From CAZPBC01 sp964584775 (GTDB lineage Bacteria; Chlamydiota; Chlamydiia; Chlamydiales; SLFE01), in assembly GCA_964584775.1 (NCBI GenBank), contig CAZPBC010000028.1, positions 1 through 24,890 of the forward strand: DNA of 24,890 bases, written 5' to 3'. Shown one piece after another: positions 1 to 6,696 of this stretch (its first letter is position 1; every line of letters begins with the position of its first letter). A program made the position numbers and the translations under genes. The notes beneath the pieces are model-generated. The model saw only the letters and a program-made list of their open reading frames with translations. It was not told the DNA's origin and searched no databases.

Positions 1-53
1 GCTTACAAACTTAGCAAGGGATGATGGAATTTACAGAAAAAAGCTTGCTTAAT

Positions 54-560
54 CGAAGCTGTAATCTATCTTATTCGAAAAAGTTCCCTTCAAACCCTCG
101 TCGTCAGCACACCCTTCTTCAAAAAAAATAAGGAGCGAATAAAAATGTCTATGAATATTTCCAAAGATACAGTCACTGCGAGCGGACTCGCTGGTGTAGG
201 TGGTGCAGCAGCCATCCACTTCGCTGCAGAGTCAGCAACAGAATACTTTTCAGGAATGACTGTCCAGTACATCAAGTCTGCTGCTGCAGTTCCTCTTGCT
301 TCAAAGATCCTTTTTTCTGCTTCCATCTGCGCTCTTGCCTTGAAAGTCCATGAATTTGCTTCCGATCTCCTAGACAAAACGCGTCTCGCGAGGATACCCA
401 GACTCAAAAAGTTTGTCTGTGTGATTATCGATTTGAGTGTCTGCGCTGCAGCAACTTACATTCTTGCACCAGTGGTTGGTCTCACGTTTGCTGTCGCAGC
501 CATTGTCAACGGCGTCTCGCTCACGATCCTCGGAGTTGCCAAATTGCTCAGCTCATACGT
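54..560 (+). repeat. Tandem duplication, copy 1 (5' region plus N-terminal domain)
   Basis: This segment matches 1901-2405. The match starts at CGAAGCT (54-60 and 1901-1907), runs through the untranslated leader including the shared string CACCCTTCTTCAAAA and the Shine-Dalgarno sequence, and continues through codon ~137 of each gene. The leaders are about three-quarters identical by eye, so the duplicated unit probably carried its own transcription and translation signals. Confidence 0.85.
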
Positions 561-1524
561 TCCTAAACCACCCTCTGCTCAGGAAGTTAAATCCAATAAA
601 AGCATTAAAACTCTGCTTCACGAAGTTGGAGGAATGAAGAAAAAACTCGATGAAATGTACACTCCTGCTCAGATTGAAGCTCTTCAAGATAGCGATGCAT
701 TCAAACAAGCTGTTGCTGATGCAGTGAACGCTAAAGTTCCCGATGTTCTTGGGGATGTCGCCACTAAAACGCAGCTTGCATCTCTTTCTGGTGAAGGTGA
801 CATCAATAAACTTTTGGAAGCTGCAATAAATGCGGTCACTGAAGCATTGAACGTTAAATTTCCCGAAAACCTTGGGGATGTCGCCACTTCTGCTAAGCTT
901 GAAGCTCTTCCAACAACCGTTGCTTTCAAAAAAGCTGTCAGAGAAGCAGTGAGAGGTGAACTGACTCCGGCCCTAACTAAAGTCGCCACTAAAGCACAGG
1001 TTTCAGCTCTTCCAAATGATGCTACATTTAAGGAGGCTATGAAAGGTGTTGTGAAAGATATTTTGACTAGTGAAACATTCAACAATGCTCTTCAATCCGC
1101 ACTCAAAGATACATTAAACAAGATTGACCAGGCCGTTAGGGATGTTGTCGCTATTAAAAATGATGCAGTTGATAAGCTCGCAAAAATTCATAAGAAGATT
1201 ATACAAGATTTGGAGGGCTTTAAACCTGAAAATCTAGCCGGAATTGAAAAGAGGATTGAAGAACTTATAACCGAATATGAAAGGAGTCGAATCCACGAAC
1301 CCTTTCAGTCACCAGAACTGATTGGCTCCCCCCAGATAGTGGCAGATGCATTTAAGCATAGTCGTGTTGACGACGACGGTGTCGATACAGGCAAAGAAAA
1401 TGAAGATGCAGCTGATGGCAAGTCTCCCACTGTCGGAAAGCCAACTCACACCACCGGGGTCGTGGGCAGAACAGTGGGATTTTTGGGATTTCAGCGGCAA
1501 AAAGCTAGCCGTCGTGGAACATAA
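145..1524 (+). CDS. Inc-like membrane protein with repeats (duplicate copy 1)
   Basis: Function not recognised. The 459-residue product has an Ala/Ser/Gly-rich N-terminus, a hydrophobic stretch at about residues 46-68 and a longer two-lobed hydrophobic stretch at about 91-137, a layout like chlamydial inclusion-membrane proteins. From about 173 to 325 there are four degenerate units of 34-41 residues, three of them ending in V-A-T, predicted mostly helical; the tail after about 380 is polar. The start at 145 is supported by AAGGAG at 130-135. The next gene downstream is a paralogue: residues 1-137 are nearly identical, similarity fades by about 170, and the C-terminal halves are unrelated. 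A hairpin follows at 1572-1604. No classical signal peptide is obvious, so export, if any, would be by another route such as type III secretion (inference). Coding status is well supported by the paralogue. Confidence 0.85.
   Translation: MSMNISKDTVTASGLAGVGGAAAIHFAAESATEYFSGMTVQYIKSAAAVPLASKILFSASICALALKVHEFASDLLDKTRLARIPRLKKFVCVIIDLSVCAAATYILAPVVGLTFAVAAIVNGVSLTILGVAKLLSSYVPKPPSAQEVKSNKSIKTLLHEVGGMKKKLDEMYTPAQIEALQDSDAFKQAVADAVNAKVPDVLGDVATKTQLASLSGEGDINKLLEAAINAVTEALNVKFPENLGDVATSAKLEALPTTVAFKKAVREAVRGELTPALTKVATKAQVSALPNDATFKEAMKGVVKDILTSETFNNALQSALKDTLNKIDQAVRDVVAIKNDAVDKLAKIHKKIIQDLEGFKPENLAGIEKRIEELITEYERSRIHEPFQSPELIGSPQIVADAFKHSRVDDDGVDTGKENEDAADGKSPTVGKPTHTTGVVGRTVGFLGFQRQKASRRGT
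748..1000 (+). repeat. Degenerate in-gene repeats, 34-41 codons
   Basis: The string CTTGGGGATGTCGCCACT occurs exactly at 748-765 and 871-888, and a shortened version (GTCGCCACTAAA) at 982-993. These mark the ends of consecutive protein repeat units. The spacing differs (123 then about 100 bases), so this is a diverged repeat and not a fresh slippage product. Confidence 0.75.
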
Positions 1525-1571
1525 AGCTCTTCAGGGTGGAGCATTTTCCGCAATGTATAACGTGTCTATTC

Positions 1572-1604
1572 AAACAGGGCCAAGTTTATTCTTGAGCCCT
1601 GTTT
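1572..1604 (+). terminator. Rho-independent-type hairpin
   Basis: AAACAGGGC pairs perfectly with GCCCTGTTT, and CAAG/CTTG extends the stem after one unpaired base. The tail is GT-rich (GTGTGTGTG) and not a clean T-run, so termination may be imperfect. It lies 48 bases after the stop codon of the first duplicate gene. Confidence 0.7.
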
Positions 1605-1900
1605 GTGTGTGTGTGCGAGTAACCAGAACATGTCTATCTTTAAAGGTGAAGGGACTGCTCGATTTTCACAGAATTCAAACAGCTAGCTTAGATTAAAAAA
1701 ACTAGTAAGATGTTAGAATTTGTTTTTTAACCTCTCCATTAAAAAACCGTGATCAGGGGAGAAATATTTTTGCTATAAATCCGACTGTCACATTAGTATT
1801 GAATCTTTGGAAAAACTGATTCATGCTGTTTGGAAGATTCCTGGTCTTTTTTCGTAACGATTCCTAGCCCTATTTTCCGTTCACTTTCAATAGTTTACGT
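1605..1900. other. Intergenic spacer, no gene seen
   Basis: The gap between the two duplicate genes is 464 bases long. It contains the hairpin at 1572-1604 and the duplicated leader from 1901. In the remaining stretch no convincing gene, RNA or promoter was seen; it is AT-rich, with several T-runs. Confidence 0.5.
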
Positions 1901-2405
1901 CGAAGCTACGGTCTATGTGACTCGAAAAATGCCCTCCAAACTCCCATCATCAGTACACCCTTCTTCAAAACAAATAAGGAGTTAATAAATGGCTATGAAT
2001 ATTTCTAAAGATACAGTCACTGCGAGCGGACTCGCTGGAGTGGGTGGTGCGGCAGCACTCCACTTTGCTGCTGAGTCAGCAACCGAGTACTTTTCAGGAA
2101 TGGCTGTCCAATACATCAAGTCTGCGGCTGCAGTCCCTCTTGCTTCAAAGATCCTTTTTTCTGGTTCAATCTGTGCTCTTGCCCTGAAAGTCCATGAATT
2201 TGCCTCTGATCTTCTAAACAAAACGCGTCTAAAAGACAGCCCCATACCCAAAACGATCGCTTGTGTCGTTATTGACCTGAGTGTTTGTGCTGCAGCAACG
2301 TATGTTCTTGCACCTGTCGTAGGCCTCTCGTTTGCTGTCGCCGCCATGGTCAACGGTGTTGCTCTAACTATCCTCGCAGCTGCTAAATTCCTAAGCTCAC
2401 ACTTT
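1901..2405 (+). repeat. Tandem duplication, copy 2 (5' region plus N-terminal domain)
   Basis: This is the counterpart of 54-560. In the coding part most differences between copies are third-position or conservative, which indicates the N-terminal domain is under protein-level constraint. The leader retains an AAGGAG 8 bases before the ATG. Confidence 0.85.
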
Positions 2406-3242
2406 GCTCAAGCTCCTGTAAGCACCATCACTCCCCCTACTACTCACGAGGTGGAAGCTCATAAAGGCCTTAAAAAAGTCCTCTCAGAAGTTGAAGCACT
2501 TAGAAAAGATGCTGCAGCAGCGAAAGAAGATGCTGCAGCTGTGAAAGAGATGGTTGAAAATTTGTTAGAACCTCAAATCAAAGCACAGAAAGAAGCAGCT
2601 AATATCGAAGTAAAAATTGCTCCTTTAGGAAAAGAACTTAGAGAGAGATTTTTAGGAAAAGAAGAGTTTGATGAATATATCGCTGACCTCAAAGAGAGAG
2701 TAGAAAGGAAAGAGGACGGCGCAGTTCAAGAGCTTGTCGACTTCTTCAACCTGTTAGTAGAACTACGTGACCTTGACGACCAACTTGGTTTTGTTACTGG
2801 AGATTTGGGGGATTCCATCCTTACTGAAGAGACGCGCGAGATCATCTACCCTCTTGGCGATCCACAGAAGATTCTCGATGGTCTCACAGACACTCTACAA
2901 GCAAATGGTGTAGATAAAGCCAAAATAGAAGAGCTACTTGCTTACCAATCCCCTCACGGGAGAGCCCCTAGAGCTGCTGGTGAAAAAGGCCGACCTGGCA
3001 CTCCAGTTGCTTTAGGTCCAGTACCAGCTGCTTCAAAAGGTGGTCCCGATGGAAGGGGGGGTCCAAATTTACCCCGACCATTGCCTACACCTGGGTCTGC
3101 ATCTGACTCTACCGATCGATCTGAATCAAGGACTGGATCTACCGATGAATCTACCGATGAGTCTGGATCTACCGACGACTCTGGCTCTTATGAATCTACT
3201 TCTCGTAGCTCAGAAGACAGTGATGATGATTCTTCGGAATAA
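1989..3242 (+). CDS. Inc-like membrane protein, coiled coil, acidic Ser tail (copy 2)
   Basis: Function not recognised. This 417-residue paralogue of the preceding gene shares its N-terminal hydrophobic domain (hydrophobic at about 46-68 and 91-137) and a weaker E-V-x-x-x-K-x-x-K linker at about 145-170. The rest is different: a charged, Ala/Lys/Glu-rich probable coiled coil at about 158-265, a Gly/Pro-rich spacer at about 322-370, and a Ser/Asp/Glu/Thr tail from about 371 to the end containing short S-T-D-E-S reiterations. The start at 1989 follows AAGGAG at 1976-1981. A strong terminator lies 35 bases after the stop. The architecture (membrane anchor, coiled coil, disordered acidic tail) suits a protein displaying its C-terminus in another compartment, such as the host cytosol, but that is inference. 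Confidence 0.85.
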   Translation: MAMNISKDTVTASGLAGVGGAAALHFAAESATEYFSGMAVQYIKSAAAVPLASKILFSGSICALALKVHEFASDLLNKTRLKDSPIPKTIACVVIDLSVCAAATYVLAPVVGLSFAVAAMVNGVALTILAAAKFLSSHFAQAPVSTITPPTTHEVEAHKGLKKVLSEVEALRKDAAAAKEDAAAVKEMVENLLEPQIKAQKEAANIEVKIAPLGKELRERFLGKEEFDEYIADLKERVERKEDGAVQELVDFFNLLVELRDLDDQLGFVTGDLGDSILTEETREIIYPLGDPQKILDGLTDTLQANGVDKAKIEELLAYQSPHGRAPRAAGEKGRPGTPVALGPVPAASKGGPDGRGGPNLPRPLPTPGSASDSTDRSESRTGSTDESTDESGSTDDSGSYESTSRSSEDSDDDSSE

Positions 3243-3276
3243 GACCCATTTCCTGATTCTAAGAAAACTTGTTAAG

Positions 3277-3312
3277 CAGGACTCAAGTTCAGACTTGAGT
3301 CCTGTTTTTTTT
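3277..3312 (+). terminator. Strong rho-independent terminator
   Basis: An 11-bp perfect stem, CAGGACTCAAG (3277-3287) with CTTGAGTCCTG (3294-3304), closes a six-base loop and is followed by eight T. It ends the transcript of the second duplicate gene and sits 20 bases before the next start codon. Confidence 0.92.
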
Positions 3313-3322
3313 GTGGTACAAT
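3295..3322 (+). promoter_or_regulatory. Candidate promoter overlapping the terminator
   Basis: TTGAGT (3295-3300) and TACAAT (3317-3322) are separated by 16 bases, with TGG in the extended -10 position. The -35 box would lie inside the terminator stem. Transcription would begin near 3329-3331, at or just before the ATG at 3332. This was found by eye against the housekeeping-sigma consensus and is not proven. Confidence 0.4.
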
Positions 3323-3331
3323 ATGGTGGTT

Positions 3332-3934
3332 ATGAAACGTTTTTTCGATATTTGCTTTAGTTTGGTTGCTTTGGTGCTGTTAGCTCCTTTCATGGGGGTG
3401 CTGGCATTGGCCATTCGGATTGGGTCGCCGGGGCCGGTTCTTTATCGGCAAAAGCGGGTGGGCCGGGATGGCGAGTTTTTCGAGTGTTTGAAGTTCCGAA
3501 CCATGTATGAAGATGCGGCTGAACAACTCGAGGAGCTACTCGGCAACTCAGAGAGGCTAAAGAAGCAGTGGCAGGAAAACTTCAAGCTCGTGGACGACCC
3601 TAGGGTGACACCGATTGGAGCTTGGATGCGACGCTACTCGCTCGACGAGCTTCCTCAGTTTTGGAATGTGCTAAAGGGAGAACTGTCGGTTGTGGGGCCT
3701 CGTCCTGTGACGGTGCAAGAGATTGAGCTCTGTTACGGTCCATTGGCCAAGGAGCTACTCACCATCCGCCCAGGGCTCACAGGTCCTTGGCAAGTTTCGG
3801 GACGCAATCTCCTTCCCTACCCTGAACGGGTTCGGCTCGACATTGAGTATGTACGAGAGCAGACACTTTTGTGGGACCTGCAGCTCATCTGTCTAACGCT
3901 TCCTGCGATGGTGTCGGGCGATGGAGCGTACTAA
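3332..3934 (+). CDS. Polyprenyl-phosphate sugar-1-phosphate transferase
   Basis: Member of the bacterial sugar transferase family (WcaJ/PglC type), which transfers a sugar phosphate from a nucleotide sugar to undecaprenyl phosphate at the inner membrane to start synthesis of a surface glycan. Starting at 3332 gives 200 residues, typical of the minimal catalytic form. There is one N-terminal membrane segment (about 8-30), then K-F-R-T-M (54-58), an S-L-D-E-L-P motif with the catalytic Asp-Glu dyad (105-106), V-G-P-R-P (121-125) and R-P-G-L-T-G (146-151). In-frame starts at 3311 (TTG) and 3323 are possible, but 3332 gives the usual M-K-R-F-F-D start. The gene overlaps the next one by 14 bases. 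No other glycan-synthesis gene is visible nearby, so the sugar and product cannot be named. Confidence 0.92.
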   Translation: MKRFFDICFSLVALVLLAPFMGVLALAIRIGSPGPVLYRQKRVGRDGEFFECLKFRTMYEDAAEQLEELLGNSERLKKQWQENFKLVDDPRVTPIGAWMRRYSLDELPQFWNVLKGELSVVGPRPVTVQEIELCYGPLAKELLTIRPGLTGPWQVSGRNLLPYPERVRLDIEYVREQTLLWDLQLICLTLPAMVSGDGAY

Positions 3935-4439
3935 AAAAGAGCTGAGAAGCCTTTACTTATGGTTTGTGTACAGCACGTTGCTCTTTTTATTAGGGGCGCG
4001 GTTTCTTCACAGTTTTACCCTCTCCTACTATGTCCCATTTTTAGTGATGGTCATCACACGACTCGATTTTCAGGTCACACTCAAGACGGTTCTCTTTGTA
4101 GGAGTGTGGATGGACCTTGTTTCATCATTCCACTCGCTGGGTGTCTACCCTTTAATCCTCCTTGCTACGACGTGTCTACTCTACCGGCAACGGCGCTTTT
4201 TCTTTCGCGACTCTCTATCGACTCTTCCTCTACTCACTGGACTCTTTTCTCTCCTATTCCACTTGCTTCTTCTTTTTTACACTGCCCTTTTTGAAGCGCG
4301 CCCTCCCATGGGTCGAAGCTCCCTTTTTAACGAGCTGTTGGTCACTTCACTTTTCGATATGGTGTATGCGACGCTCTTTTTTGTTCTCCCAGAACAACTG
4401 ATCCAAAGAGTCACGAAAATCCGGAGGCAAACCTCATGA
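3921..4439 (+). CDS. MreD-like rod-shape membrane protein
   Basis: This 172-residue protein is strongly hydrophobic, with about five membrane segments and short basic loops. A G-V-W-x-D-L followed by S-L-G-V-Y-P-L resembles the conserved Asp/Gly region of MreD, the integral membrane subunit of the cell-elongation machinery, and the length is close to that family (about 160-170). The similarity is by pattern only, so it could be another small polytopic protein. It overlaps the sugar transferase upstream by 14 bases and rarA downstream by 4 (ATGA), so all three are probably translated in a coupled way. A link to envelope synthesis would fit the neighbouring sugar transferase. Confidence 0.6.
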   Translation: MERTKKELRSLYLWFVYSTLLFLLGARFLHSFTLSYYVPFLVMVITRLDFQVTLKTVLFVGVWMDLVSSFHSLGVYPLILLATTCLLYRQRRFFFRDSLSTLPLLTGLFSLLFHLLLLFYTALFEARPPMGRSSLFNELLVTSLFDMVYATLFFVLPEQLIQRVTKIRRQTS

Positions 4440-5719
4440 GCCTCTCCCCTCCTTTAGCAGAGACCCTCCGTCCCAAGTCTTTAGACCATCTCTTTGGTCA
4501 AGATCTCCTCCTAGAAGAGGGAAGCTTGATCGAAAAAAGTCTGAAGGCCAAGAAACCCCTTTCGTTTTTACTGTGGGGCCCTCCAGGATGCGGGAAAACC
4601 TCTCTTGCACGTCTTTATGCAACTAGTTTTTCGATGCGTTTTCGGCAGATCAGTGCAGTATCAGGATCGATTCAGGAGCTCAAGAAGGCAGTGCAAGAAG
4701 AGATCTCGGCTCCTCTTTTCCAAAAAGGGTTATTGATCTTTGTCGATGAGATCCACCGTTTCAATAAAGCGCAGCAAGATGCGCTACTTCCCTATCTCGA
4801 AGATGGCACTTTCTACTTGGTGGGAGCGACCACTGAAAACCCCTCTTTCTATCTCAATAGCGCGCTCCTTTCCCGCCTACGGGTTCTAGAGATGAAGCCT
4901 CTTTCTGAAGAAGCTTTGGAAAAACTCCTCCAGCGTTTTGAAAAGGAGGTCGAGACGCTTCCTCTGACCCCAGAAGCAAGAGCGCTTCTGATCCATCAAT
5001 CAGCAGGGGATGGGCGTTTCCTCTTTAACATGATCGAAAGCCTCCAGCCTTTTGAAAAAGAGGAGGCCATCGATGAAAAAGAGCTCTCTAAGCGTCTGTC
5101 CAGGCGCCCTGCTCACTTTGACCGCGCGGGAGATCAGCATTACAACCTCGTTTCAGCATTGCACAAAGCCGTCCGGGGCTCCGATGTCGACGGAGCACTT
5201 TATTGGTTTGCAAGGATGTTGGAAGGGGGGGAAGAGCCGCTCTTTATTGCCAGGCGGCTGATCCGTATGGCTTCAGAGGACATTGGACTAGCTGACCCAG
5301 ACGCCTTGAAGCTTGCCACTGCAGCAAAAGAGGCGTATCAGATGCTTGGATCGCCCGAAGGAGAACTAGCTCTTGCCGAGGTCGTCGTCTATTTAGCTCT
5401 TGCCCCTAAAAGCAACGCACTCTACTTGGCCTACAAAGCAGCGAGGATGGCCGCCTCTAAGAGCAGTGAGCAGCCACCACCCAAGCACATCCTCAACGCT
5501 CCGACAAAGATGATGAAAGAGCTCGGCTACGGCAAAGGGTATGTCTATGACCACGATCTACCGAATGCCTTCTCAGGGCAGGACTTTTTTCCAGAAGAGG
5601 TCGAAAGAGAGAGTTTTTATGAGCCGGTGGAGCGGGGTTTTGAGAGGGAGATGAAGAAGCGATTAGAGTACTTTAAGCGTCTTCGTTCTCAGGAGTCCCC
5701 TCATAACACTCCCAAATAA
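4436..5719 (+). CDS. rarA: Replication-associated recombination protein RarA (MgsA), AAA+ ATPase
   Basis: This is a clamp-loader-like AAA+ ATPase acting at stalled or gapped replication forks. The 427 residues show Walker A G-P-P-G-C-G-K-T (48-55), Walker B I-F-V-D-E-I-H (101-107), sensor-1 G-A-T-T-E-N-P-S-F (130-138) and an S-R-L-R arginine-finger region (146-149). The RarA-type C-terminal domain follows, with R-G-S-D-V-D-G-A-L-Y-W and the S-E-D-I-G-L-A-D-P motif. Length is normal for the family. It overlaps the upstream MreD-like gene by ATGA. Its last 47 bases overlap the 3' end of the minus-strand gene at 5673-6095, so the two are convergent. Confidence 0.97.
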   Translation: MSLSPPLAETLRPKSLDHLFGQDLLLEEGSLIEKSLKAKKPLSFLLWGPPGCGKTSLARLYATSFSMRFRQISAVSGSIQELKKAVQEEISAPLFQKGLLIFVDEIHRFNKAQQDALLPYLEDGTFYLVGATTENPSFYLNSALLSRLRVLEMKPLSEEALEKLLQRFEKEVETLPLTPEARALLIHQSAGDGRFLFNMIESLQPFEKEEAIDEKELSKRLSRRPAHFDRAGDQHYNLVSALHKAVRGSDVDGALYWFARMLEGGEEPLFIARRLIRMASEDIGLADPDALKLATAAKEAYQMLGSPEGELALAEVVVYLALAPKSNALYLAYKAARMAASKSSEQPPPKHILNAPTKMMKELGYGKGYVYDHDLPNAFSGQDFFPEEVERESFYEPVERGFEREMKKRLEYFKRLRSQESPHNTPK

Positions 5720-6095
5720 GGCGCGCTTTTTCACTTTCTATCTCGTCAAAGATTTCGAAAATGGCCCTTTCATTGGTGATCCCCCCGACCTCTTGCATGA
5801 CTCTTGAATACTCTTCGTAGAGCGCTTTGCGTCTCAGGCTCGCAATGAGGAGTGGTGGTAGGTCACCCGTCTTCTGCTTTTGCTCTTCTGCGATGATATA
5901 TTTTTTTGCCGTCTCGTTCACCTCTCGCTCTGTGGCATCCAAAGCGATGAGCAGGTTCGTCCAAAGATGGCGGGGAACTTTGTAAGTTTGAAAGGCTGAG
6001 TAGACCGCCTCACGCGGGAAAGGAGGGATGTTGTCGCAGGCCGTCTCCCCTCCTAAGAGGAGGGGGAGAAGGGCAAATAGAATGCAGAGTCTCAT
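5673..6095 (-). CDS. Small exported protein of unknown function, paralogue of its neighbour
   Basis: Function not recognised. The 140 residues begin with a signal peptide (hydrophobic core about 4-15). The cysteine at 20 is preceded by E-T-A, which is a poor lipobox, so a periplasmic protein is more likely than a lipoprotein. The mature part is helical and charged. It aligns by eye with the upstream gene (6092-6559): F-P-[QR]-E near the N-terminus, a central x-D-x-x-x-R-E-[IV] helix, and a C-terminal E-[AS]-x-x-x-[FW]-E-x-C-type segment. Both have one Cys just after the signal peptide and one near the C-terminus. Its ATG overlaps the upstream stop codon, so translation is probably coupled. 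It is convergent with rarA, overlapping by 47 bases. Confidence 0.8.
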   Translation of the reverse strand: MRLCILFALLPLLLGGETACDNIPPFPREAVYSAFQTYKVPRHLWTNLLIALDATEREVNETAKKYIIAEEQKQKTGDLPPLLIASLRRKALYEEYSRVMQEVGGITNERAIFEIFDEIESEKARLIWECYEGTPENEDA

Positions 6096-6559
6096 TGCTG
6101 AGGAGGAGGACCTGGAGGTTTAGGAAGCATCCCTGCTTTACGGCAAGCTTCAAAACGCTTCACACGCATCTCTTGGATGTCGGTGAGTGCACGGTCGATC
6201 ACCTGCTGGTCTGTGACGCCATTCTTTTTCATGACATCTGCAAAAAGGTCTGAGATAACCCCTTTAAACAATTGGGCACGAGCTTCTTGTGTCCCACCCT
6301 CACGGAGGGGATTCGGATTCATCGAGCTGGCTCGCTGCTCAATCTTTTGGACAATCTCTCGGTCCATTTCAGAAAGAGCGGTGGCAATTTTATCTGCTTG
6401 ATCAGGAGTGACCCCATCCTGCTTAAGCGCTTCGAGGACAAACTCTTGCGGAAAAAACCGGAAGAGAACTTCGGTGCTGCATTCAGCGGGCGTCACGTCA
6501 GCGGCTAGGAGAGTCCCATATGTCGCAATCAGTAGTGTAAAGAGTGTTTTTTTTAGCAT
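6092..6559 (-). CDS. Small exported protein of unknown function
   Basis: Function not recognised. The 155-residue product has a clear signal peptide with probable cleavage after L-L-A-A (about residue 20), then Cys27, helices rich in Asp/Glu/Gln, an F-E-A-C segment near residue 140, and a Pro-rich tail (K-P-P-G-P-P-P). Periplasmic or surface location is expected. The start at 6559 is fixed by GGAGG followed by an AAAAG spacer and ATG. It is the first gene of a two-gene unit; the second overlaps it by ATGA and encodes a diverged paralogue. It is divergent from folD, with 137 bases between them. The weak similarity between the pair, including the Cys pair, suggests an old tandem duplication. 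Confidence 0.85.
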   Translation of the reverse strand: MLKKTLFTLLIATYGTLLAADVTPAECSTEVLFRFFPQEFVLEALKQDGVTPDQADKIATALSEMDREIVQKIEQRASSMNPNPLREGGTQEARAQLFKGVISDLFADVMKKNGVTDQQVIDRALTDIQEMRVKRFEACRKAGMLPKPPGPPPQQ

Positions 6560-6696
6560 CTTTTCCTCCGGTATAGCCAGGATATCTCAGGCTTCTCATG
6601 AAATATCCAGACTGGGTTATTCTACCTCTTATATCAGGAGGCCCAAATAGCTTCAAACCTTTCTCTGAATTGATCTTCTTGTTACTCTTATGACTT

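Noticed and set aside
748..1000. CRISPR-like or direct-repeat array
   Set aside because: The repeated strings are few, unequally spaced and in frame within a coding gene, so they are protein repeats.
684..1085. 133-codon minus-strand frame over the V-A-T repeats
   Set aside because: It is explained by the repetitive codon pattern of the real gene on the plus strand and has no start signals.
1346..1696. 116-codon plus-strand frame crossing the end of the first duplicate gene
   Set aside because: It runs through the terminator hairpin at 1572-1604 and is low in protein-like character, with no homologue in the duplicate copy.
6034..6095. Lipoprotein signal for the 140-residue exported protein
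   Set aside because: The residues before Cys20 are E-T-A, which does not fit a lipobox; the Cys instead matches one in the paralogue, which is not a lipoprotein.
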